64,000 nt of DNA from Schistocephalus solidus (taxonomy: Eukaryota; Platyhelminthes; Cestoda; Diphyllobothriidea; Diphyllobothriidae). The notes under the pieces are model-generated. The model was not told the origin of the DNA. It saw only the letters and a program-made list of their open reading frames with translations, and did not search any database. A program made the position numbers and the translations under genes. Shown here in pieces: positions 33,060 through 43,000 of the stretch; position 1 is the first letter of the stretch, and each line of letters opens with the position of its first letter. The DNA is taken from the NCBI GenBank assembly GCA_017591395.1, contig WEDG01007025.1, positions 1 to 64,000 on the forward strand, written 5' to 3'.

Positions 33060-35937
33060 AGACAAGCATATTTTAGGCCTGATTTTCGCAAATGACATTG
33101 CTCCTCTCTTCGTTGGTTTTAAGCAGGGCCTCTTCCATAGTGACCATATATTAATTCACTGTTACTTACCGATTGTCTTATCGAAAAAGGCTAGCGCCTT
33201 TCGTACCTATCATGCTTTTGACCTCGCAGATATGAGCTTAATTATTAACTTTTTGGACTCATTGGACTGACAGCATCTCTCCTCCATGAACGACGCAGCA
33301 AGTCTTTCTGACTTCATGTCAGTCGTTTCAAATAACATCTTGGAATTTGTGCCAACCAAAATTTTCAAGCCCTACGCTTCGGAATTCACTGTCCCTCACT
33401 TTCTTTCTCCAAGACTAAAGAAATTGAGGAAGCAATTAAAATATAAATATACCAGTCTGTTATCTGTGCATCTAAGGATTGCAGAAATTTTTGAATTAGC
33501 CTCTAAGATTCGTCTTGCACGTGACAGACAGAGGGAATCTTGCGCACACAGCAAGCCAAACTCTGCAAACTCTGTTGCTCAACTGTCCTGACCTCGATCC
33601 TCCTAAAACGAGGTTATGATATACCTCCATTACTAAATGAAGCTAAGAACTTCGTTCTCGAAGACTCTGACAGGCAGAATTGTTTATTGGATTCTTTGCA
33701 AATCATCTTACGGTGGAATATGAACCGGTTTTGTCGTTTCAGGCATCCTCAATTAATTTTATCAGCACCATTGATTTCTCCTTAGAACTAATTCGGAAGC
33801 AAATAATGCGTCTTTAAACTCGCACTCTTCGGAGACTGAACGTATTCCAAACTCAGTTATTTAGAGAGCGCAACTCTTTCCCCGATTGCTAAGTCATATA
33901 TTATCAGTTTGTCTTTTAAATGGATTCTTTCCTGACTCATGTAAGACATCTATTATTCTTCCGGTCTTAAAATTGGGATCTCGTTCGGACGTCAATAATT
34001 ATCGAGGCGTTCACAAACCCCGGCTCTAGCAAAACGTCTTGAAAAAATTATCTTTAATCAAATTCTTGACTTTTGCCTAAACAATAAGCTCTTAAGTGAC
34101 TCGGAATATGGTTTTATACATGGGAGATCATGCGAAGTGTGTCACTTAGCTTTTCTTTACCTCGTCACTTCCCTTCGTAATGAGCAGCAGTCAGTAGTTG
34201 TGATCTACTTTGACCGGAGCAAAGCCTTTGACAAGGTACCGCAGAGAGGTCTTCTGGTGAAACTGGAAGCCCTCGGCATCCGACCTGCTCTCCTTGACTT
34301 CATTGATTCCTACTTGTCTAACCGCAGCCAGAAGGTCTTAGTAAGTAATAGCTATTCGACGCCTCAGCCGATCACGAGTGGCGTTTTTCAAGGCACAGTT
34401 CTAGGTCCCCTTCCTTTCATTCTGTACATCACCGAAATTTCAACTGTACTCAAAAATTCACAAAATTTCGTTTACGCTGATGAGCTCAAGTGCATTTTAC
34501 TCATTTTCTAAAGACACTGCCAATATTTGCATTGATAAAATCAACACTGATCTACTTATGCTCTCACGTTGGAGCTCTAGCTGGCAGATGCCATTTTTGC
34601 CATCCAAGAGCATTTTAATGTGTTTTGGACCCACCATGCTTCCTTGACCCTAGTATTTCAAAAAGTAAATTTTTAGCACGATCAACCAAAAGAGACTAAG
34701 GTCGAAATTATACGAATAAGCTAGCATTATCACCTCATGCAGATCGAGTTTCTACAATGGCTGCATAGATATGTGGTTTTATATCACATAATCTCTCTCT
34801 TCCGGAAATAAATTTAAACCTGTACCGCATGTTTGTTCTTCCTATCGTAGAATACTGTTCTCCCCACTTTGGGCTGATGCACGCCTCTAAACCGCAGTTA
34901 GATTGAAAAAGTTCGGAGGGTTTTAAGTTGAAGACTATTTTCTCATCCTGGAATCAGTATCTCTTATACGGATAGATGCCAGTTAGCAAACATTAAATTT
35001 CTGTGGGTTAGAAGACTCGAAGCCGGTATCCGTTTCCTGTTTTGCGTTAACTCTAGCCCGAATCTCCGACAAATTAACGCTCTCACTCCGGTTGATCGAC
35101 TCTATGCTACTCGTTATTCCTCCATGATCATTTCCCTCCCCCCACCATTAGCTCCACAACATACCGTTCTCCGTTTTTTTACCTCCAAATATGCTTTCAT
35201 ATGGAATAATCTTCCATGGTAAATTAGGTTGTCGTCTACATTAGCTATTTTAAAAACAAAATTACGCAAACATTTAACTTCGAAAGATATAAAGTCCTTA
35301 TTGTCTGTTTCCTTTCCAAACTCGCAAGGTTTGGATTTTGAAAAGGTTCCTCTGGTATTTGAGGCAGCTCCCTTGATAATGTATTGTCTCGAAAAATATT
35401 TTCGTCATCCTCTAGAGAGTCAATCTTCGCATTCACTTTTTCGTTCCCTCATTTTAAACTAGCATCGTCAACTCTTGACAACCTTGATACTTTCTTCGGA
35501 TTTTGCAATCTTGACGATGGTCACCAGGTTCAGTTGATGGTCGAGGCAGGTTCTGATGGTTTCGCCTCTTTGTTGGTAGACTATGCAGTCAGCAAGGTCG
35601 CATCTCGATGATGATCTCGTGACCTTTACTTTCCCCTCTTCATTGCGACCCTGTTGTCCATGATGAGTTCCTCCGCTCACACCTCCGCTTGTGGTTAAAG
35701 ACAGTAGCTCTGAGTGCTATTTTATCTCTCATCCGGCAAGGAGCGTTCTTAGCCCTCATACGTTGTCAACAACATCGCAATACTATCCCATTGCATCTAG
35801 ATATTAATTTTTTAGCGAAGCAGTTTTTTTCTTCTAATGCAGCAAAAATCCTCTTTGTGTTTATTTATACCGCGATACTAAGTTTGTAATGATGCGGCCC
35901 TCTGGGCCTTAAATATACAATTTATTTATTTATTGCA
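33060..35937 (+). mobile_element. LINE-B copy, endonuclease end through (TTTA)n tail
   Basis: It begins inside the endonuclease (LIFANDIAPL, then HSDHILIHCYLP near 33078-33170). It continues through a linker (33286-33591, 101 codons), the reverse transcriptase (about 33900-35260) and a 600-bp 3' UTR ending in GGCCCTCTGGGCCTTAAATA plus TTTA repeats at 35937. It lies between two same-strand gypsy RNase H fragments. Partial copies are at 25605-26218, 31305-31985, 10490-10700, 8470-8650 and 18530-18583. Confidence 0.8.
33900..35260 (+). pseudogene. LINE-B reverse transcriptase
   Basis: Blocks: VIYFDRSKAFDKVPQRGLLV (34200-34259; VDF- and FDKVP-type boxes, first catalytic Asp present), GVFQGTVLGPLPFILYI (34380-34430) and FVYADELKCI (34468-34497). 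Here the YADD catalytic box reads YADE. A C-terminal part reads ANIKFLWVRRLEAG (about 34988) and MSSTLAILKTKLRKHLTSKD (35229-35288). A 124-codon frame (34137-34511) is intact, and others are shifted. The Asp-to-Glu change alone would be expected to abolish or cripple activity. Confidence 0.78.
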
Positions 35938-36295
35938 AATAACTCTCTGCAAAATGTGCAGTCATTCCGTCGAGTTTTCGTTAGTGTATTACTGGCGAAA
36001 CAAAGCGGATGTTTGACTCCGTTAGCTTCTGCCTGGGACAGGACGGTGCCTATCACAAAACCGCTGGCTTCGGTGTCAATTACAAAAGAGGGTGCCTCAA
36101 AGCTACCATTGGGGATGGTTAATAATGGGGCTCAGTAGATAGCAGTCCTCAGGTAGTAAAAGCTTCTTAACACTCTTGTGACCATTTAAATTCACATCCT
36201 TTCTTGTCAATTTGTGGAGTGTTCTGGCTATGTTGGCGAAGTAACGGATAACCACCGATAAAAGGAGGCGAGTCCGTAAAATGTCCAAGGAGATT
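35938..36295 (-). pseudogene. Ty3/gypsy RNase H, N-terminal part
   Basis: Minus-strand readings, right to left, are VIRYFANIARTLHKLTRKDV (36252-36193; compare NYYRRFI..FA..A.PL..L), a shifted FKW block, VIDTEASGFVIGTVLSQA (about 36090-36037, the RNase H D-E block) and HPLCFASNTLTKTRRNDCTF near 36014-35955, ending at CRELFA. It stops where the LINE-B tail begins. Confidence 0.75.
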
Positions 36296-36478
36296 TTCAA
36301 TGTCTGCTCTTTTTATATATTTTTTGACCACACTGAATTGGGCCATTTGTCATCGCCAAGAAACTGAACAATTATTCATAACTTAACCGTGCACGATTTG
36401 CACTAGTTTTATATATTTTTTCCAATGAAAGTACCCTTCTGGTTTCACAAATAAATGCTTTATCTATCTATTTATCTA
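36296..36478 (+). mobile_element. LINE-C 3' end inserted in gypsy pol
   Basis: About 180 bp matching 7565-7735 (TTTTGACCACACTGA, CATCGCCAAGAAACTGA, GCACGATTTGCACT, CCAATGAAAGTACCCTTCTG), ending in a TATC/TATT tail (36455-36478). Gypsy polymerase continues on the right and RNase H on the left, so this is a 5'-truncated LINE insertion. Confidence 0.7.
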
Positions 36479-36479
36479 T

Positions 36480-37130
36480 AAAGGTGCATAGTTGGGACAG
36501 GTTGGTAGTTGTTGTCAAAGTGCGGATTTGTTGCAGTCGGTCGGAAATCGTTGCCATAGGGCCTGGTTATATCTTTTGATCCAGTAATTTGACTTCAGGT
36601 CTGAGGAAAGTACATTTTAAATGGTTCAATGTGAGGCATGCGTCGCAGAGTGCCCCTAGAACCTCTTTTAGATTATTGCTATGTTCGGAAACGATATGTC
36701 CAAAGAAGAAAATGTCATCGAGGTAAACGCGACATTTGTGGGGTATGAGATGATATTATGCCTGATACATCAAGTTCTGGAACGTGGCAGCCGCATTGCA
36801 GAGTCCAAAGGGAAGTATCTGGAACACAAAGAGGCTTTGGGTTACGAGAAATATCGTTTTGTATCGGTTGTTTAGGTTTATCCCGACCAGCCAATAGCCG
36901 GATTTAAGGTTTAATGTAGAAAACGATACGGCATTGCCCAGACTATCGACTGTGTCGTCTAAACTTGGCAAGGGAAATGAGGCTTGAACGATGACGGCAT
37001 TCAGGCGCTAAAAATCTATGCAGAGACGGAGGGAGTGCCATCTTTCTTAGGCACTGGGGTTATGGGCGATGCCCACGGTTGTATTATTCGAGTTTTCAAT
37101 AGTTCATCTAACATCTTATCAATTTCTCCC
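36480..37130 (-). pseudogene. Ty3/gypsy reverse transcriptase
   Basis: From about 37060 leftward on the minus strand: LRLCIDF then RLNAVIVQASFPLPSLDDTV, then FSTLNLKSGYWLVGI, ILPFGLCNAAATFQNLMYQA and VYLDDIFFFG (36726-36697, the YxDD catalytic box). These are the ordered blocks of a Ty3/gypsy polymerase. A 71-codon frame (36971-36756) is open, and stops occur on both sides. Confidence 0.85.
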
Positions 37131-37722
37131 AGGAATTGCGTAGAGATGCGTCGTGGGGTTGTCAAGTCGGCTTTGAAACCCCTGAATAAATGCTATGTTG
37201 GACCTTGTGCGTGTGACTAAGTACTCCGGTTGTACACGTGAAATGATCGGGTAACGTTAGAAGGAGTTGTTGAAGCTGATTACGCGCTTCTCAACCTGTG
37301 GTTGTTTTTGGAGGGAGTATCTCATCGATGTTGGGGGGTTCTAGTGCTGCGGCTGATATAACGGCGTTGTACACGAAGTCGAAGTGTCGAGTCTGTGGAT
37401 GTGTGGGAGTATCTGAACGAGGGTTTACGATCAAGGAGCGGTCTTTGGTATTGATGACGCAGTCGTGTTCAGCTAAAAATCTATCCCTTTCATTAAATTC
37501 CAGAGACTATCTTAGGTCACTAGGAAGGGAAAGGTGAGTGTTGTGTTAACTATGGTTATTTGAAGGGACAATCAACCTAATATAGAGATGGCAGAGCCGT
37601 TCTCGGCTCACAGAGTACAAGGAGATAACAAGGGTTCTATCCGTTCACTCAGCTCGTGAGTCAGGCTGGAAGTGTCCACGAAGGCTATGTTGGCACTCGT
37701 TTGAACTAAAGTTTGAACTTAT
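37131..37722 (-). other. Gypsy gag-pol interval, protease not recognised
   Basis: This lies between gag and polymerase, where protease and the pol N-terminus belong. Minus-strand frames are broken, and I find no clear (L/V)DTGA motif; a VDTSS reading near 37676 may be its relic. No separate gene is visible. Confidence 0.4.
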
Positions 37723-38640
37723 TTACCCGCCTACATCGAAGAAATAGTAAAAGTGGAGAGTGATGGGACAGGATATATAGGTCTGTGCGGGCAGCGAATG
37801 AAGACGTACAGGAGTGTTGTCCACAGTGATCTGCTTGAGGACAGAGCAACACACAGTATTGACACTCAGGGTTATGGTTGGGAAACCGCACGGGTAATTT
37901 CGCTCTTTTGATCGTTGGTCAGGAATCAGGGAACCGTGTTGTAGTTTAAGGGGCAGGATAGATCCGTGATCACTTAGGGTGCGTTTGCTAAAGTTCCCGA
38001 GGGGGACATCGGGCGCAGTGGTCATCATTATGCGACATCGTAGCAGAGCTGTCATTAGATTAGGGGGTGGTTGAACAATTAAACTGTTGATAATTGTACG
38101 GTGTAGCACGACTGCATCGCAGTCCACTGGTGGCAAGTTTGGGTATGCCATGCGGATCAAATGATTTAGTTCCAGGGCAAAACTGTCGGCCGTCTGTTGG
38201 GGTGCCCAGTGTAGATTAAAGAACCTTTCACCGGTGGCCCTGGATATTAATGTTTTGCTGAACAGGGATACGAGGATGTCTTGGGCTTTCAGGAAAGGTG
38301 TGGTGAGGGAAATTCCAGACGTTGTCGCAAATGCACGTGTGATTGTTAATAGAAATCGGAGCATATAACGATTACGGTCAGCTAGGGAAAGGTTGACAAG
38401 GAAGAGTGACAGCTCACCGAGCCAGTTTTGTATGTTTTGGCCTGAATGGTACATGTCAGGAACGAGGATGTGGTCTGGAGGTCGAGGGGGGGGGAGACTG
38501 AAGGTATATGATTGTGTGGGCACTGTGTTTCGTGAATAAACGCTGGCGGTGAATACGTTATGGTAGTTGCTGCCACCATTAAAGCATCCGGTTGATTCGG
38601 CAATAATGACTGAGATGAGCTATGTGGACGTAGATACAAT
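37723..38640 (-). pseudogene. Ty3/gypsy gag
   Basis: An open frame of 266 codons (38523-37723) reads through MYHSGQNIQNWLGELSLFLV, NRYMLRFLL, ATGERFFNLHWAPQQTADSF, LNHLIRMAYPNLP and RTIINSLIV. This resembles the capsid part of flatworm gypsy gag, which builds the particle. The frame has no ATG at its 5' end; codon 1 as drawn is GTG. A second frame with an ATG (38639-38382) overlaps it, indicating a frameshift. No zinc knuckle is seen after the capsid part. Confidence 0.72.
37988..38272 (-). repeat. 285-bp gag segment, copy 1 of near-identical pair
   Basis: Matches 39664-39947 with, by eye, two substitutions and one 1-bp indel. Sequence on both sides of the shared segment is unrelated. Confidence 0.9.
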
Positions 38641-38872
38641 TAAGGTTTCTTCTCAGTGGGAATGTCTCTTTTTGTATCGGATTGTCGTAAGGGCGAATAA
38701 ATGGGGACTTTGGAGTTTAGACGAAGATCAAAACTGCTAAGAAACAAGGTGTTCAAAATAAATTAACGCTCAGCGGGGAATTGTGTCTAAACTACGAATG
38801 ACAAAAGACGGCAAAAATGATAGAGGATTGTTAGAATGCAGACTCACGAAAACGTAGCTTCTAGATAACAAG

Positions 38873-39293
38873 TGTTGTTGAGGATTTAATGAACTCTGAA
38901 CTAGATCCAGAAAGCTATGCATCAAGGACGAAGAGCAGAGTCAGGAGTTCAATTGAGACGGCATTTGGTAGAATGCAATCGAGAAATGAAGATCGATCGT
39001 TGCAATTGACTGCAAGTAATTGAGAGAGATCAGTACAATCAAGAGAGCAGCGGTGACATGCAGCAGCGAAAACCGAAGACGTCCAACATGCCGGTTGAAG
39101 CTGGATGTTGTGTTTTATTAAGCACATTAAAACACGCGCACATAAAGATTCAAGTGAACAAGAAAGATACAAACATGTAAATTGTACAAATACCTACATT
39201 TTTAAGTATCGACGGTAACAGGTCCTGGCTCGAAACGTGCGAGCCAATTTGCATGCCTGGCGTATAAGAGTCGGGAAAGCGTCCGTTACAACA
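38873..39293 (-). repeat. Gypsy LTR (5' LTR of the minus-strand element)
   Basis: On the minus strand it starts TGTTGTAACGGACGC (39293), contains AATAAA (39119-39114) and ends near CCTCAACAACA (38873). It precedes a leader of about 230 bp and gag in the right order and orientation. A partial second LTR lies at 25432-25603. Termini are inferred from TG...CA and are not confirmed by a partner LTR, because none is found at the 3' side. A primer binding site is not evident. Confidence 0.6.
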
Positions 39294-39403
39294 AAATAGT
39301 TCGGTTAGTCTGATGGGGTCTGACAAGTAACACTATTTACGTTGAAAGATAACTTGGCGAGCATACGCGCTGCTTTCGATAACTTCTCTTTAGGCCAGTA
39401 CAG

Positions 39404-39973
39404 TTATAGGGAAACGTTGGAACGCAGTAGAAATTTAAAACATGAAATCGATAATGTTCGTCCATTTGTGTGGGTTATCTGAGGAAGGTGCATAGGGGAA
39501 GGGTGATAAGAGACAATTTGATAGGCGGCAGTAAGTGTTTGGTAGAGCCGTTCTAGGAGAAGGGGGAGGACAGAGATGGCGCGGGGGATACATGCAGTTA
39601 AGCGGCCGTTGGCCAAGCTAAGCGCGGAGCTTGTACGAGGTTCTTTTGTGCGCATAAGACCGGCTAAAGTTCCGAGGGGGACATCGGGCGCAATGGTCAT
39701 CATTATGTGACATCGTAGCAGAGCTGTCATTAGATTAGGGGGTGGTTGAACAATTAAACTGTTGATAATTGTACGGTGTAGCACGACTGCATCGCAGTCC
39801 ACTGGTGGCAAGTTTGGGTATGCCATGCGGATCAAATGATTTAGTTCCAGGGCAAAACTGTCGGCCGTCTGTTGGGGTGCCCAGTGTAGATTAAAGAACC
39901 TTTCACCGGTGGCCCTGGATATTAATGTTTTGCTGAACAGGGATACGTTGAATTTTATTGGCTTATATTCCAA
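39404..39973 (-). pseudogene. Second gypsy gag fragment
   Basis: A 189-codon minus-strand frame whose 39947-39664 part duplicates gag of the main element (ATGERFFNLHWAPQQTADSF, APDVPLGTLAG). Downstream sequence differs from the first copy (MRTKEPRTSSALSLANGR). It lies upstream of the LTR and only 100 bp before the derlin start codon on the opposite strand. Confidence 0.7.
39664..39947 (-). repeat. 285-bp gag segment, copy 2 of near-identical pair
   Basis: Partner of 37988-38272. Identity is about 99% by eye, far above that of other repeat pairs in the window. Confidence 0.9.
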
Positions 39974-40034
39974 CCATTTGGATGCGTAGTCGTCACTTCT
40001 CTTAGTCTTCGAATATGGTTGGCTGTTAGTGGCT

Positions 40035-40053
40035 CCCTGTTTACTTGGTGCAG
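40035..40053 (+). promoter_or_regulatory. Candidate trans-splice or 5' UTR splice acceptor of derlin
   Basis: CCCTGTTTACTTGGTGCAG is a pyrimidine-rich acceptor ending 19 nt before the derlin ATG. Flatworms add spliced leaders to many mRNAs. Whether this site takes a leader or ends a 5' UTR intron cannot be told from sequence. Confidence 0.35.
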
Positions 40054-40072
40054 AGCCTTTTAACTAGAAATA

Positions 40073-43000
40073 ATGACTGGGAATGACTTTTCTGATGTGT
40101 ATTATGGTATACCTCGGTTGACGAGGTATTGGTTAACTGGAACGATTGTACTCTCTCTACTTGGAAAGCTTGGCCTTATAAACCTGTTTTGGCTTATATT
40201 AGATTGGAGTAAATTCTTCTATGAGTTCCAGGTACATAAACGAATTCGCAATTACATTATCAGATATGGCGGCCCGTGACTGCTCTCTTCTTTTATCCCG
40301 TGACGCCACAAACTGGATTTCATTTCCTCATTAATCTATATTTCCTGTATACATATTCTTCTCGGCTGGAAACTGGTAGGTCTTCTTGTCTGAGCCAATG
40401 CTTCAGTCGAATTCAGCGGACGGCCTGCGGAATATGTCTTCCTGTTACTTGTCAATTGGATTACTTTGACCGTATCCTTTAAAAACATACTTAACTTGAA
40501 AATGTACTTGTGAGCACTCTCGTGGACTTACTTAGTGTTTGCGCTAACCAAGCTAATTGTTGAAGCAACTGTCGAAGAAGTGCCTTCACTGATTGATAAC
40601 GATGAAGTACCTGACCTGTTAAACATATTCTTGTTCGGTTGTATATGAGTCACTTTTGTTATTCCTTCCTTAGCTATTAGGTAATTGGCTTCCTTATGAG
40701 TTTCTATGTAAGTCGCTGATACTTTTATGTCATATTTCTTGATAAACTTTTGGGTTTCGAACCTTGTTTGCATGTCACTTGTTGCTTTATTTCTACAGTT
40801 GTACTTCCTCCTGGCATCGTTTATCGTATAGTACGATTAAGAAACCAAATAGTCCATTCAGAATTATATACGTCGTTCTTTTCCAATATCTTACTAACGT
40901 AATATCTCAATCTAGTCAACAGTTACGGCATTTATTTCATTGCACTTTCCTTTACTCCGACTAACCGTAAAACTCGCAGGTAATTTCCCGCAGACAGTTT
41001 TGACCATTGTCCTCTCGAATGCTAGTAAAATCATGTAGTTAAAAGCATCATTAAGCTTAGTAGAAAAAGCATGCATTATCCCTGTTCGTTCTTGGCGCCT
41101 CCCACCCGCGGTTGTCTCGCTTATAGTTCATTTTTCGTACATCTTACACCTGCATTCCACCACGATAAAGTATATATGTGAATATGCGGCTATTTATGAA
41201 GATAGCAAACCTTAAACTTCCCGACATGCTTGGACCCTGTAAACGACCCTTTAGGCCATCTTAGCTTACGCTCTCTCATTTTCTCGTTGAATTCAAAAGC
41301 TGTCATAGTTATATGCTTGCGACGACGTAAAAATCGATAACTCATCTGACTGCCTGCCGATTAATGGTGAAGAAAATGTGATACGACAGTGGAATGCGCT
41401 TCGTACGGTGAAGATCATGGCCATTAGTGGTCGTCAATGGCGCCACGGATTGTGCCTCTCCGCGCTTACTCCTTTGCAGACGAGGATCTAGAAAGATCAG
41501 CGAACTCACTTCACCGGCTACGTGAACCGAATGCCAAAGGTCCAAGAATCACCATGTGTTATCAGAGTGTATTGAGCCATACTTCAAGTCGAAGTTTTGC
41601 CTCGACGTATGTAGTGGGGCACCGAGCATCGAATCAGGGTCGGCAACACTGAGCTCGAGGCAGGCGACGAAGAAGTTGTCTTTCTTGAATATCCCAAAAT
41701 GTCTTCATGACCTTTTTGTAGCGAGTAAGAGCTGTCTCATTTGAGACGAAATCTGTGTACTTCGCTCTAGAACTGGTTCTCTGGCAACAGGGCTCGTACA
41801 CTTCCAGTCTACCTTCTGTTTTGTTTGCTTCGCCGCTGCGTTCCATTCTGTCTACCGCGAGTGCCTGTGGCGGATAATGGGACTAAATGCTGGCCCTGCC
41901 AAAATCGTCACCATATCAAGGTCTAATATACTTACATCACTGCACGAGTTCCGATTTATGACGATCCGTCCCAACCGCTCGGCACCTGACCTGGCGTTTT
42001 CCAAAGTTTTATTCTGTTACCCATTATATTCACCTACGCTATTCACTTAATTCTCCGGAAGGCCCTAAGCGAGACTGATAGTGTCGAGTTTGCACCCATA
42101 CACTGACCGACTATGCTGTTGATATCACTTTACTAACTAAGCTTTGGTGATATACAGTTTATGGTGTCACGGAGGAACAAAGTCGCTAAATATGCCGGTT
42201 TATCCATAAACGCTGGGTAGACTAAACAGTTTTCACACTGCATTCCTGGCCAGAAAAGACGCCTGACGAGATTAATGGCTGCCAACTTGAAGTAGACAGT
42301 TTCAAATATTTTGGAGCGAGTCTGCTGCTCAATGGATAGAGTAAAAACGATATTTTCTCCTAAATCGATACTGCCCACCGGGTTTTCTCAAGCCTTTCAA
42401 AGTGTCTATGGACCCGACGCGACATCTCCCTCGTCACGAAAATCCCCGTTTACCAAGCATCCGTCCGGTCAATTCTTTACGGTCATGAATATCAGGCAGT
42501 GTGCGTGGCAGATGAGCATCGCCGCTTGAGGACCACAGTTCGGCTGAAGTACACAGATTTCGTCTCAACTATAAAAGTCCGCAATCGTCGCAACAACACC
42601 GCGAGAATCTCCCAGACCCTCAAAAAACGACTGAAGGTGTTTGGACTCGATTTTCGTTGTCCATTCAACGAGCTCAGTATTGCTGCCCTCGATTCGGCGC
42701 CGTTGTCCACTAAAAGCAGTCGAAGGAGATGTCAAATCCAAACCTCGCTTGACACAGGTCAAGACATGGAGGATTCTTTTTAGATATTCGGTATTCAGCC
42801 TCCATCACTTTCCAAATGTCCATGTCCGTTGCCGTAGATTGTCATTCATAGTGAGGTATAGTACTTGACATCGTAGAGGCCGGCTAGATCAGGCATGATC
42901 ACAGCAATGTCAAGTACAAATAAAGCAAGTAAGTCAGTTTACACTCAATTCCCTTCGTCTTCAGCGTACACAGTTCAGCCTTCGTAACTGTACAGGAAAA

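Noticed and set aside
33060..33100. GCAAATGAC/GCAAATAAC as the target-site duplication of LINE-B
   Set aside because: The left block lies inside LINE-B endonuclease coding sequence (LIFAND), so it cannot be the flanking duplication.
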